DNA from: Tabrizicola sp.
Lineage (GTDB): Bacteria > Pseudomonadota > Alphaproteobacteria > Rhodobacterales > Rhodobacteraceae
Length of the DNA: 64,000 nucleotides
NCBI RefSeq assembly: GCF_022842145.1
Contig: NZ_JALHQD010000004.1
Coordinates: forward strand, 186,001-250,000
Reading direction: 5' to 3'
Of this stretch, positions 44,120-52,489 are shown one piece after another. Made by a program: the position numbers and the translations under genes. The notes below the pieces were generated by a model, which ran no database searches, was not told the origin of the DNA, and saw only the letters and a program-made list of their open reading frames with translations. The stretch's first letter is position 1. Every line of letters starts with the position of its first letter.

Positions 44120-45160
44120 TCAGGGCAGAACGTGCCAATGCACGGGGAAGCCGGGATTGAAGACCGTGACGGGGCCGGGCGCGGCTTCGATCTTTTCGGG
44201 CCAGGTGCAAGCCTCGGCCCGCTTTTCCAAAGTGATGGTGCTTTCGTTCACCGGCAAGCGGTAGAAGGCTGGCCCGCTCCGGGAGGCGAAAGCCTCCAGC
44301 TTGTCCAGCGCGCCCTCTTCCTCGAAGACGTGCGTCAGCAGGGACATGGTGTTCGTCGCGGTGAAACAGCCCGCGCAGCCGCAGGCGTGTTCCTTCAGCG
44401 CGTCGACATGCGGGGCGCTGTCGGTGCCCAGGAAATACCGGGACGAACCCGAGGTCGCAGCCTTCCTCAGCGCCAGCCGGTGCTTTTCGCGCTTGGCGAC
44501 GGGCAGGCAGTAGTAGTGCGGCTTGATCCCGCCCGCGAGGATATGGTTGCGGTTGATGATCAGGTGATGGGTGGTGATCGTCGCGGCTAAAGTGTCGCCA
44601 CCCTCGGCCGCATAGGCGACACCTTCCTCGGTCGTGATATGCTCCATCACCACCCGCAACTCGGGCAGGCTGCGGCGCAGGGGATCAAGCACCGTGTCGA
44701 TGAACACCGCCTCGCGGTCGAAGATGTCGACATGGGCGTCAGTGACTTCGCCGTGGGTGCACAGCGGCAGACCGATCCGCGCCATGGTTTCCAGGACCGG
44801 CATCACCTTGGACAGGTCCCGCACCCCGGAAAGCGAATTCGTCGTAGCCCCCGCGGGATAAAGCTTCACCGCCTTGACCAGCCCCGAGGCCGCCGCGCGC
44901 TCCACTTCCGCAGGGTCCGTACCCTCGGTCAGGTACAGCGTCATCAGGGGATCAAAGGCCATGCCTTCGGGCAAGGCGGCCATGATCCGTTGGTGATACG
45001 CCCGGGCGTCGCCCAGCGTCACCACGGGCGGCACCAGGTTCGGCATGATGATCGCGCGGGCGAAATGGCGGGCGGATTCCGGCAGCACGGCTTCCAGCAT
45101 CGCGCCGTCGCGCAGGTGCAGGTGCCAGTCATCGGGGCGGGGCAGGGTGATCGTTTTCAT
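44120..45160 (-). CDS. pyrC: dihydroorotase (type II)
   Basis: 346 residues, matching the E. coli-like type II enzyme that cyclises carbamoyl aspartate to dihydroorotate. The binuclear Zn site shows as [10 protein letters not shown] (near residue 12), carboxylated Lys in [12 protein letters not shown] (near 100), LCTHGEVTD and HITT, and the Asp in GTDSAPH. ATG at 45160 is used; codons upstream lie in the divergent promoter region. It precedes pyrE on the minus strand, so the two probably share an operon. Confidence 0.94.
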   Translation of the reverse strand: MKTITLPRPDDWHLHLRDGAMLEAVLPESARHFARAIIMPNLVPPVVTLGDARAYHQRIMAALPEGMAFDPLMTLYLTEGTDPAEVERAAASGLVKAVKLYPAGATTNSLSGVRDLSKVMPVLETMARIGLPLCTHGEVTDAHVDIFDREAVFIDTVLDPLRRSLPELRVVMEHITTEEGVAYAAEGGDTLAATITTHHLIINRNHILAGGIKPHYYCLPVAKREKHRLALRKAATSGSSRYFLGTDSAPHVDALKEHACGCAGCFTATNTMSLLTHVFEEEGALDKLEAFASRSGPAFYRLPVNESTITLEKRAEACTWPEKIEAAPGPVTVFNPGFPVHWHVLP

Positions 45161-45248
45161 GGCCGCGCAGGTAACGTAAACCCGACCGCGTTTCCAGTGG
45201 CATCGCATGAAAGACTGCGACAGGATCGCGCCAAAGAAGGAGTTGCCG

Positions 45249-45644
45249 ATGTTCCGCCCGTTTCTCGCCGCCGCTTGCCTCGCGTTTCCCGCTGCCGCGC
45301 AGGACGTCGATTGCGCCAATGCCATCACGCAGATGGACATGAACCAGTGCGCCTATGCGGATTGGGAAGCGGCCGATGCAGAGCTGAACACGGCCTACAA
45401 GCGTGCGATGACGCTTTTGCGGGGCTGGGATGACAACCTGCCCAAGAACGAACAGGGCGGGGTGCTTTTGCTGAAGGAAGCGCAGCGCGCCTGGATCACC
45501 TTCCGCGACAAGGCCTGCGCGGCCGAAGGCTATGGCATGAAGGGCGGGAGTGCCGAGCCGCTGGTCATCTACGGTTGCATGCTCCAATTGACCGAGGAAC
45601 GCACCGCGCATCTGACCGCGTTGTTCGACGCCTATGCCGAGTGA
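45249..45644 (+). CDS. LprI-like (DUF1311) secreted protein
   Basis: 131 residues. Residues 1-18 form a signal peptide ([17 protein letters not shown]), and the mature part has the DUF1311/LprI pattern: [48 protein letters not shown] and [15 protein letters not shown]. LprI proteins include lysozyme inhibitors, and four Cys are expected to form two disulfides. AAGGAG 6 bases upstream supports the ATG at 45249. It is divergent from pyrC. Confidence 0.8.
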   Translation: MFRPFLAAACLAFPAAAQDVDCANAITQMDMNQCAYADWEAADAELNTAYKRAMTLLRGWDDNLPKNEQGGVLLLKEAQRAWITFRDKACAAEGYGMKGGSAEPLVIYGCMLQLTEERTAHLTALFDAYAE

Positions 45645-46562
45645 TCAGGCCTTCTCGCCGGTCAACTCTTCCAGCCGCCTTGCAAAGCGCGGGGCATTCA
45701 GGCGCGAGGTCACCGACCGGCAGATCTTGACCTCACGTTCCGTGTGCCCCGACAGCCTCGCCGCGGCCAGGATGGCGCGCAGGTAGCTGCTGTTGGACCT
45801 GCGCCCGCGCCAAAGCCAGGAAAACCGTTCAGCCGACATCTTGCCTTCCATCGCCGCTTCCAGGATGCGGTCCAGGACCTTCATCTCGCGCAGCGTGTCC
45901 TCGGTCCCCTCGCCGGTATAGCGGGCGTGCAAAGGGTGCACCCAAGGTCGCTGGAAAAGCGCCGCATGCATCGCATCGGGTTGGTGCAACGGATCGTGGA
46001 TCAGCCAAACCTTGGACGCACTTTCCGTCATGTCGGGCGCATATCCATAGCGGCCCCGAAAGTTGATCCGCCGCGCAATCCGGTGGCGCTCGTCCCAGCC
46101 CGCCAGACTTGGGTCCAGCGTCGCGCGGGGCGCCACCAGAACCAGTTCCGCCTGGGGAGCGGTGATGGAATAGGCGGCCGCCGCATAGCCCGCCGCACCC
46201 GCGCCATAGAAGACCACGCGGTCGAAATCTTCCAGGAAGCCGTCGTCGGCCAGACGGTCGAAATACCGAAACACCGCCGGGTCGCGCCACCAGGTCTCAC
46301 CCTCGGCCAGGATCGTCAGCATCGACCAGCCGCGGTTCTGCGCCAGGCCGAAATGTTCGGGCAGATGATCCTCGCGGTCGCGCAGCGTCGCCGCATCCTC
46401 GAAGGTGACCAATAGCTGCGGCCGTTCCTCGGCAAAGAAGGCAAAGTGCTTGTCCCCCAAAGGCAGGAAGTCGCCATCGCCCTCGGCGATTTCCAGCATC
46501 GGGCGCTGCCAGTCGGGCGGCTGGACTTCACTGGTCATCGGGAAACTGTCGGTGTGTTGCAT
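45645..46562 (-). CDS. conserved protein of unknown function
   Basis: 305 residues. A central segment VVFYGAGAAGYAAAAYSITAPQAELVLVAPRATL has the glycine-rich nucleophile-elbow look of alpha/beta hydrolases, but with Gly-Ala-Gly-Ala-Ala-Gly rather than G-x-S-x-G. The C-terminal ~70 residues are Arg-rich and helical (AILAAARLSGHTEREVKICRSVTSRL). I recognise similar proteins only as unnamed Rhodobacteraceae proteins, sometimes mislabelled PAPS reductase. ATG 46562 is a choice between 46562 and 46538; neither has a good ribosome site. Possible role in exopolysaccharide or glycan context because of the GT2 gene upstream (weak inference). Confidence 0.55.
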   Translation of the reverse strand: MQHTDSFPMTSEVQPPDWQRPMLEIAEGDGDFLPLGDKHFAFFAEERPQLLVTFEDAATLRDREDHLPEHFGLAQNRGWSMLTILAEGETWWRDPAVFRYFDRLADDGFLEDFDRVVFYGAGAAGYAAAAYSITAPQAELVLVAPRATLDPSLAGWDERHRIARRINFRGRYGYAPDMTESASKVWLIHDPLHQPDAMHAALFQRPWVHPLHARYTGEGTEDTLREMKVLDRILEAAMEGKMSAERFSWLWRGRRSNSSYLRAILAAARLSGHTEREVKICRSVTSRLNAPRFARRLEELTGEKA

Positions 46563-46602
46563 GATGGGGCTCTGACCATAGGATTCTGGCGTCAGATTGC
46601 GG

Positions 46603-46624
46603 CCACCACAAGGCCCTGTGGTGG
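46603..46624. promoter_or_regulatory. 8-bp perfect hairpin upstream of the unknown gene
   Basis: CCACCACA (46603-46610) and TGTGGTGG (46617-46624) pair around AGGCCC, about 40 bp upstream of the preferred start at 46562 and inside the 164-bp space after the GT2 gene. It could be an operator, an RNA leader stem or a terminator of the GT2 message. Confidence 0.4.
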
Positions 46625-46726
46625 AAACATTTGCCACCGATACAGCCTTGACGCGCAAAGTTCGGCAACTACCGCAAGCCGGAACAGCCTTGAGTTGCAA
46701 TCGGGCCGCATTTGCCGTGGCAGGGT

Positions 46727-47746
46727 CTAGCGCAGGTGCGGCTTCCAGATCGACTCGGCCTCGGCCTTGCTGAGGACCCGCGTCGGCGCCGACATCAGCA
46801 ACTGGCCGTAAAGGCTGCGCCAGACGTCCTGCTGCATCAGGCCGCGGAACCGTGCATGCCGCCAGGCGACCGCATCTTGATGGAGCGGGCCCAGCACCGC
46901 ATCCGCCTGCAGCGCATCCCGAAGGCCGCGGCTCTCCAGCCCCAGGATCGAGCGGTCCTCCTCAGCGCAGAAGTTCCGCTCCAGCCAGTAGCCGGCGTCA
47001 AGCCCGCCGTCGGCATGCACCGCCCGGCCCCGGTCGCGCTTCAGTAGGAAGCTTTGCACCGCGCCCAGCGGATAGTGGTTCAACTGCACAAGGCCATGAC
47101 TGTCCCGCCCCACGTCCGAAAAGATCCGCCCCCGGTGGAAGGCCGCCGGCAACCTCCGCCCGGACCCGTCGAACCAGCGCTGTCCGGCAAGCCGCTCGAC
47201 CACCGGGGCGCGCGGCCGATGCACGCCCAGCTTGCCATAGCTGCCATCGTTGCGGACCAGCGTCTTGAACAGATGCGCCCGCCACGGCCAGTGCAGCACA
47301 TGCGGTGCCGCGCGGGTGAAGGTCTCGGTCACCGCAGAGTCCGCGTACTCCACCACGCCCGCATTGCCGAAAAGCCGCCAGGTCAGCGTGATCGCCGTCG
47401 CCTCCGGCAGCACGGCCAGAAGGGCAGGGATCGTCCGGTTGCCGACGTGGACATTGACGAACTCGTCGATGTCCAGAGGCAGCACCCAATCGGCTTCGGT
47501 CACCAGCGGATGCCGGGCCGCCTGTTTCAGCGCTGCCCATTGCGGCCCCTCGCCGTGCGGCCCCGGATTGCGGACATGGGTCAACCAGCCCAACGCCTCC
47601 AGCCGGTCCAGCATCGCATCGGTGCCGTCATCGCAATCGTTCGAGAAAACGAGGAAATCCGTAACTCCGCAGGCCCGGTGATGCGCCAGCCATTCAAGCA
47701 GGAACGCGGCCTCGTTCCGCACGCAAAGCACGGCCGTGATCTTCAC
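46727..47746 (-). CDS. glycosyltransferase family 2-like protein
   Basis: 339 residues. It begins KITAVLCVRNEAAFLLEWLAHHRACGVTDFLVFSNDCDDGTDAMLDRL, the first Rossmann strand of GT2/GT92-like enzymes, and DWVLPLDIDEFVNV provides the Asp-x-Asp metal/UDP site near residue 92. This type is frequent in Rhodobacteraceae as stand-alone enzymes for capsule or lipopolysaccharide. The GTG at 47746 starts right before the fold; a GTG at 47815 would be translated through the dispersed element (copy F). The acceptor is unknown. Confidence 0.75.
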   Translation of the reverse strand: MKITAVLCVRNEAAFLLEWLAHHRACGVTDFLVFSNDCDDGTDAMLDRLEALGWLTHVRNPGPHGEGPQWAALKQAARHPLVTEADWVLPLDIDEFVNVHVGNRTIPALLAVLPEATAITLTWRLFGNAGVVEYADSAVTETFTRAAPHVLHWPWRAHLFKTLVRNDGSYGKLGVHRPRAPVVERLAGQRWFDGSGRRLPAAFHRGRIFSDVGRDSHGLVQLNHYPLGAVQSFLLKRDRGRAVHADGGLDAGYWLERNFCAEEDRSILGLESRGLRDALQADAVLGPLHQDAVAWRHARFRGLMQQDVWRSLYGQLLMSAPTRVLSKAEAESIWKPHLR

Positions 47747-47757
47747 CCCGCCCGCCC

Positions 47758-47792
47758 TTTCATCTTTGCCTGAAATATCCCCGCCGGAGGCA
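47758..47792 (-). repeat. dispersed AAATATCC element, copy F
   Basis: TTTCATCTTTGCCTG then AAATATCCCCGCCGGAGG. Nearly identical to copies A and E. It lies immediately upstream of the GT2 gene. Confidence 0.75.
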
Positions 47793-47854
47793 TCCGACCT
47801 CTCCACCCGCACCACGCCCGAAGGCCTAGCACGGACAGCGAAGCCCGGCCAACC

Positions 47855-49087
47855 TTAGAAGAATGCCTGCACCCCGGTGATGGCACGGCCCAGGATCAGC
47901 GCATGGATGTCATGCGTACCCTCGTAGGTGTTCACCGTCTCCAGGTTGACCATATGGCGCATCACCTGGAAGTCTTCCGAGATCCCGTTGCCGCCATGCA
48001 TGTCGCGCGCCCAGCGGGCCGCCTCCAGCGCCTTGCCGCAGTTGTTGCGCTTGATGATGCTGATCATCTCCGGTGCCGCATTCGCCTCGTCCAAAAGCCG
48101 CCCGACGCGCAAGGAGGCCTGCAAGCCCAGCGAAATCTCGGTCATCATGTTCGCCAGTTTCAACTGGAACAACTGCGTCCCGGCAATCGGCTTGCCGAAC
48201 TGCTTGCGGTCAAGGCCGTACTGCCGCGCTGCGGCCATGCAGAACTCGGCCGAACCCATGACGCCCCAGGAAATGCCATAGCGCGCCCGGTTCAGGCAGC
48301 CGAACGGCCCTTTCAGCCCTTCCACGAAGGGCAGCAGCGCGTCCTCGCCCACCTCGACGTCCTTCATGACGATCTCGCCGGTGATGGACGCCCGCAAGCT
48401 GAGCTTGCCCCCGACCTTCGGAGCCGTCAGTCCTTTCGTGCCCTTGTCCAGCACAAAACCCTTGATCTTGCCGCCATGCGCCTCGGACTTGGCCCAGACC
48501 ACGAAGACATCCGCGATGGGCGCGTTCGATATCCACATCTTTGCGCCGTTCAGCACATAGCCGTTGGCGGTCTTTTTCGCGACCGTCTTCATCCCGGCCG
48601 GGTCCGACCCCGCATCAGGTTCCGTCAGGCCGAAGCAGCCGATCCACTCGCCCGTGGCAAGCTTTGGCAGGTATTTCATCCGCTGTTCTTCGGTGCCGTA
48701 GGCGTAGATCGGATACATCACCAGGGATGATTGCACCGACATCATGGACCGATAGCCCGAATCGACCCGCTCGACTTCCCGCGCCACCAGCCCGTAGGCC
48801 ACATAGGACGCGCCCAGCCCGCCGTATTCCTCAGGGACCGTCACGCCCAAGAGACCCATCTCGCCCATCTCGCGGAAGATCGTCGGATCGGTCGTCTCGT
48901 CCCGGTAGGCCGCGATGACCCGGGGTTGCAGCTTTTCCTGCGCATAGGCGCGGGCCCCGTCGCGCAGCATCCGCTCTTCCTCGGTCAGCTGGTCGTTCAG
49001 CCGGAACGGGTCCTCCCAGTCGAACCGGCCCAGATCGGGTGCGTCCTTGGCTTTCAGCTTCGGTTGGGTGTGCAGGGTATCGGGCAT
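47855..49087 (-). CDS. gcdH: glutaryl-CoA dehydrogenase
   Basis: 410 residues, acyl-CoA dehydrogenase fold, closest to GcdH. It oxidises and decarboxylates glutaryl-CoA to crotonyl-CoA in lysine and tryptophan breakdown, using [15 protein letters not shown] (flavin loop), the glutaryl-specific [25 protein letters not shown], and the catalytic Glu in [17 protein letters not shown] are visible. ATG 49087 has GGAGG 5 bases upstream; an ATG at 49114 would add nine residues. It is divergent from a LysR gene whose family member GcdR controls glutarate metabolism. Confidence 0.9.
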   Translation of the reverse strand: MPDTLHTQPKLKAKDAPDLGRFDWEDPFRLNDQLTEEERMLRDGARAYAQEKLQPRVIAAYRDETTDPTIFREMGEMGLLGVTVPEEYGGLGASYVAYGLVAREVERVDSGYRSMMSVQSSLVMYPIYAYGTEEQRMKYLPKLATGEWIGCFGLTEPDAGSDPAGMKTVAKKTANGYVLNGAKMWISNAPIADVFVVWAKSEAHGGKIKGFVLDKGTKGLTAPKVGGKLSLRASITGEIVMKDVEVGEDALLPFVEGLKGPFGCLNRARYGISWGVMGSAEFCMAAARQYGLDRKQFGKPIAGTQLFQLKLANMMTEISLGLQASLRVGRLLDEANAAPEMISIIKRNNCGKALEAARWARDMHGGNGISEDFQVMRHMVNLETVNTYEGTHDIHALILGRAITGVQAFF

Positions 49088-49159
49088 GGGAACCTCCATC
49101 GTTGCATGCATCATTGCAGAAAAGCGCAGGGCAGGCTATCGAAAGCCCTGCACGGGTTC

Positions 49160-49174
49160 ATGAGGGAAACTCAT
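49160..49174. promoter_or_regulatory. LysR operator (perfect 5-bp dyad) at the gcdH/lysR divide
   Basis: ATGAG (49160-49164) and CTCAT (49170-49174) are inverted around GGAAA and end one base before the lysR ATG at 49176. A regulator bound here would block its own translation start region and reach the divergent gcdH promoter, the usual layout for GcdR/GcvA-type proteins. Confidence 0.6.
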
Positions 49175-49175
49175 A

Positions 49176-50108
49176 ATGCTGCCCCGCCGCTACCTGCCGC
49201 CAATCCCCGCCCTCATGGCGCTGGAAGCCGTTGACCGCCTTGGCACGGCCTCCGCCGCGGCCGAAGAGTTGTCCCTGACGCAGGGTGCCATCAGCCGTGC
49301 GCTGCAAGGGCTGGAGGCGCAGCTTGGCGTCGCGCTCATCCTGCGCGAACGCCAGCGCCTGCGACTGACACCTGCGGGGCGTGACTACGTGGCCGAGGTG
49401 CGCAAGGCATTGAACCTGCTGGCATCCGCCTCCCTCACCCTGCGCGCCAACCCGACCGGAGGCGCGCTCAACCTCGCCATCCTCCCCGCCTTCGGGATGC
49501 ACTGGCTCGCCCCGCGACTGGCCCGCTTCGCGCAAAGCCACCCGGAGGTGACGATCAACCTGTCGACCCGCCTGAAACCCTTCGACTTCACCGGAACCGC
49601 TTTCGACGCGGCCATCCACTATGGTCGGCTGGACGGGGGCCGTCAGGACTGGCCGGATGTCGACAGCCTGAAACTCATGGACGAAGAGGTCCTTGCCGTG
49701 GCTGCCCCCGGCGTCCCGGCGCTTGGCGCGGCGACCGACATCCTCCACCACCCACTGCTCCAGCTTGAATCCCGCACGGGCGACTGGGGCCGCTGGCTGG
49801 CACACCATGGCCACCCCGGCCTACGTCCCCCCGGCATGCTGTTCGACCAGTTTGCCACCCTGACCCAGGGCGCGATCCACGGCATGGGACTGGCGCTGAT
49901 CCCGACCTTCCTCATCCAGCGCGAGCTTTCCGAGGGCCGACTGATCCCCGTTTTCGGCCCCCCGATCCGCGCCTTGGGCTCTTACTACCTCGTCTGGCCC
50001 GACACGATTCCCGACCGCGCGCCACTCCGCTCCCTACGACTATGGTTGCAGTCCGACGCCGCCGATCCCGCCTTGACCCCCACCGACCCGCCCGCCACTC
50101 TTGCCTGA
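49176..50108 (+). CDS. LysR-family regulator of gcdH (GcdR/GcvA-like)
   Basis: 310 residues. N-terminal HTH (LPPIPALMALEAVDRLGTASAAAEELSLTQGAISRALQGLEAQLGVALILRERQRL) matches the GcvA subgroup, and the effector domain follows (LNLAILPAFGMHWLAPRL, FDAAIHYGRLDGG). It is divergent from gcdH with 88 bp between them, so regulation of glutaryl-CoA dehydrogenase is the most likely role. A perfect dyad abuts its start codon, consistent with autoregulation. The C-terminus is Pro/Thr-rich and probably disordered. Confidence 0.84.
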   Translation: MLPRRYLPPIPALMALEAVDRLGTASAAAEELSLTQGAISRALQGLEAQLGVALILRERQRLRLTPAGRDYVAEVRKALNLLASASLTLRANPTGGALNLAILPAFGMHWLAPRLARFAQSHPEVTINLSTRLKPFDFTGTAFDAAIHYGRLDGGRQDWPDVDSLKLMDEEVLAVAAPGVPALGAATDILHHPLLQLESRTGDWGRWLAHHGHPGLRPPGMLFDQFATLTQGAIHGMGLALIPTFLIQRELSEGRLIPVFGPPIRALGSYYLVWPDTIPDRAPLRSLRLWLQSDAADPALTPTDPPATLA

Positions 50109-50123
50109 ACGCCCGGAGGCCCC

Positions 50124-51029
50124 GTGACCCAGATCCCGCAAAGCATCGACGCCGTCGAAACCATGCTCGCCGGTCAGGGCTACGTCGCCTCCCGCGCGCT
50201 GGCCACCGTGGTCTTCCTATCCCTGAAACTCGGCCGCCCCCTGTTCCTCGAAGGCGAGGCCGGCACCGGCAAGACCGAGATCGCCAAGACCCTCGCCGCC
50301 GCCCTCGGTCGGCGCCTGATCCGCCTGCAATGCTACGAAGGCCTCGACGCGGCCTCCGCCGTCGCCGAATGGAACTTCGCCGCCCAGATGATCGCAATCC
50401 GCACGGCAGAGGGCACATCGGACCGCGATCAGTTGAAGACTGCACTTTTCACCGAAGACTACCTCATCGAACGACCGCTCCTCGCCGCCATGCGCCCGCA
50501 ACCCGGCGGCGCGCCCGTCCTCCTCATCGACGAGATCGACCGCACCGACGAGCCGTTCGAGGCCTTCCTCCTCGAAGCCCTCTCCGACTTCCAGGTCACC
50601 ATCCCGGAGCTGGGCACCATCAAGGCCCCCGAACCCCCCATCGTCATCCTCACCTCGAACCGCACGCGCGAGGTGCATGACGCCCTGAAACGCCGCTGCC
50701 TTTACCACTGGGTCGACTACCCCACCTTCGACCGTGAACTCGCCATCCTGAACTCCCGCGCCTCCGAAGCCCACTCCCAGCTTTCCCGCGAAGTCGTCGC
50801 CTTCGTCCAGAAACTCCGCCGCGAGGACCTCTTCAAACGCCCCGGCGTGGCCGAAACCATCGACTGGGCCAAGTGCCTTCTCGCCCTCGACGTCATTGCC
50901 CTGTCCCCGGAAGTCATCTCCGACACCCTGGGCGCGATCCTGAAATACCAGGACGACATCCAGAAACTGCAGGGCCTCGAGGCCAAGCGCCTCCTGGACG
51001 AGGTCAAACGCGAACTGATCCCGGCATGA
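50124..51029 (+). CDS. MoxR/CoxD-type AAA+ ATPase
   Basis: 301 residues. Walker A GEAGTGKTEIAK (near residue 44), Walker B VLLIDEIDR, sensor 1 ILTSNRTREVHDALKRRC. This subgroup (CoxD) sits beside CoxE in carbon monoxide dehydrogenase-type operons, where it helps mature the molybdenum-copper centre. The GTG start at 50124 has GGAGG a few bases upstream. The CoxE gene follows after copy G of the dispersed element. The ATPase-plus-VWA pair is a typical MoxR chaperone unit. Confidence 0.85.
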   Translation: MTQIPQSIDAVETMLAGQGYVASRALATVVFLSLKLGRPLFLEGEAGTGKTEIAKTLAAALGRRLIRLQCYEGLDAASAVAEWNFAAQMIAIRTAEGTSDRDQLKTALFTEDYLIERPLLAAMRPQPGGAPVLLIDEIDRTDEPFEAFLLEALSDFQVTIPELGTIKAPEPPIVILTSNRTREVHDALKRRCLYHWVDYPTFDRELAILNSRASEAHSQLSREVVAFVQKLRREDLFKRPGVAETIDWAKCLLALDVIALSPEVISDTLGAILKYQDDIQKLQGLEAKRLLDEVKRELIPA

Positions 51030-51031
51030 CC

Positions 51032-51090
51032 ATTCATCTGTCCGCAAATATCCCACGGGGAGCGCGAGGGGTGTGAAACCCCTCGCTCCG
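51032..51090 (-). repeat. dispersed AAATATCC element, copy G
   Basis: ATTCATCTGTCCG, AAATATCCCACGGGGAG, then a hairpin of nine perfect pairs (GCGAGGGGT and ACCCCTCGC around GTGAA, 51064-51086). It separates the MoxR and CoxE genes. The hairpin position makes a GTG start at 51073 for CoxE unlikely. Confidence 0.75.
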
Positions 51091-51093
51091 ACG

Positions 51094-52344
51094 ATGGCCA
51101 CCTACACGCCCCTCGACATCCCCGAAGACGGCAAGCTCGCCCATAACATCGCCCATTTCGCCCGCGCGCTGCGCAAGGCGGGCCTCCCCATCGGCCCTGG
51201 CCGCACGCTTGACGCCGTGAACGCCGTCGCCGCCGCAGGTTTTGACCGGCGCGAGGATTTCTACTTTACCCTGCAAGCCATCTTCGTCTCCCGCCCCGAG
51301 GAACGCTCCACCTTCGCCCAGGTCTTCCGCCTCTTCTGGCGCGACCCGCGCTATCTGGACCACATGATGTCGCTGATGCTGCCGCAGGTGCATGGCGTGC
51401 AGGAGGATCGCCGTGCAGAAGCCGCCGAAAAGCGCGCGGCCGAGGCGCTGCTGGACGGCCAGCTTCCCCCGCCCCCGAAGGACGACGCGGAAGGCGAGCA
51501 GATCGAGATCGACGCCTCCTCCACCATGTCCGGCGAAGAACGTCTCAAGACTCTCGACTTTGAACAGATGTCCACCGACGAGATCGCAGCCGCCAAGCGC
51601 ATGCTGGCAAAGCTTACCCTCCCGGTGCAGCCCCTGAAGACCCGCCGCACGGCGCCAAGCACCCTGACTGCAAGGATCGACGCCCGTCGCACCCTGCGCG
51701 ACGCCCTGCGCCATGGCGGCGAGATGACCAGGCTGATCCACAAGGCGCCGGTGACCCGTTGGCCGAACCTCGTCGTCCTGTGCGACATCTCCGGTTCGAT
51801 GGCCGATTATTCCCGCATGGTCCTTCACTTCGTCCACGCCGTCGCCAACCGCAAAGGTCAGGGCTGGGCCCGCGTCCACGCCTTCACCTTCGGCACCCGG
51901 CTCACCAACATCACAAGACACCTGCGCGCCCGCGACGTTGACGCCGCCCTCCGCGCCGCCGGGTCCGAGGCACAGGACTGGTCCGGGGGCACGCGCATCG
52001 GCCAATCGCTTCACGCCTTCAACCGCGACTGGTCGCGGCGCGTGCTGGGGCAGGGGGCGGTGGTTCTTCTGATCACCGACGGGCTTGACCGGGACGATGC
52101 CGACCTGCTGTCCAGGGAAACCGAACGCCTGCACCTGTCCTGTCGCCGCCTGATCTGGCTCAATCCGCTGCTGCGCTGGACCGGCTTTGCCCCCAAGGCG
52201 CAAGGCATTCGCGCGGTCCTGCCGCATGTCGACAGTTTCCGCGCCGGGCATTCCATCGCCTCGCTGGAAGCCCTTGGCCGCGCGATCTCGGAACCCTCGG
52301 ACCACGGCGAACGCGATCGGCTCTTGGCAATGATCCGCAACTAG
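51094..52344 (+). CDS. CoxE-like VWA-domain protein
   Basis: 416 residues. The N-terminal ~200 residues are helical and charged (RPEERSTFAQVFRLFWRDPRYLDHMMSLML), followed by a von Willebrand A domain with a MIDAS motif DISGSMADYSRM (near residue 230) and a second Asp/Thr site LLITDGLDR. It pairs with the MoxR ATPase upstream for maturation of molybdenum hydroxylases of the CODH/xanthine dehydrogenase family. ATG 51094 is preferred because upstream codons lie in a hairpin. No structural CODH subunits (coxM, coxS, coxL) are present. Confidence 0.83.
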   Translation: MATYTPLDIPEDGKLAHNIAHFARALRKAGLPIGPGRTLDAVNAVAAAGFDRREDFYFTLQAIFVSRPEERSTFAQVFRLFWRDPRYLDHMMSLMLPQVHGVQEDRRAEAAEKRAAEALLDGQLPPPPKDDAEGEQIEIDASSTMSGEERLKTLDFEQMSTDEIAAAKRMLAKLTLPVQPLKTRRTAPSTLTARIDARRTLRDALRHGGEMTRLIHKAPVTRWPNLVVLCDISGSMADYSRMVLHFVHAVANRKGQGWARVHAFTFGTRLTNITRHLRARDVDAALRAAGSEAQDWSGGTRIGQSLHAFNRDWSRRVLGQGAVVLLITDGLDRDDADLLSRETERLHLSCRRLIWLNPLLRWTGFAPKAQGIRAVLPHVDSFRAGHSIASLEALGRAISEPSDHGERDRLLAMIRN

Positions 52345-52489
52345 GCGGGTCGCCGGCAAGGTTATGGCTTTGCAAGTCGGTGATATCGCATATCAGCAAC
52401 CCATGCCCCTAGTTAAGCGTATAGGGCCACGAGGAACCGGATGAATTCATATCCGTTATTCCTGAGCCCATCAGAATGAGGACTGGTAC

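Noticed and set aside
45645-46562. PAPS reductase identity for the unknown gene
   Set aside because: None of the Cys or nucleotide-loop motifs of CysH is present; the true cysH is at 59660.
51073-51093. GTG start for CoxE
   Set aside because: The codon lies in the loop of a perfect 9-bp hairpin belonging to the dispersed element, with no ribosome site; ATG 51094 is preferred.
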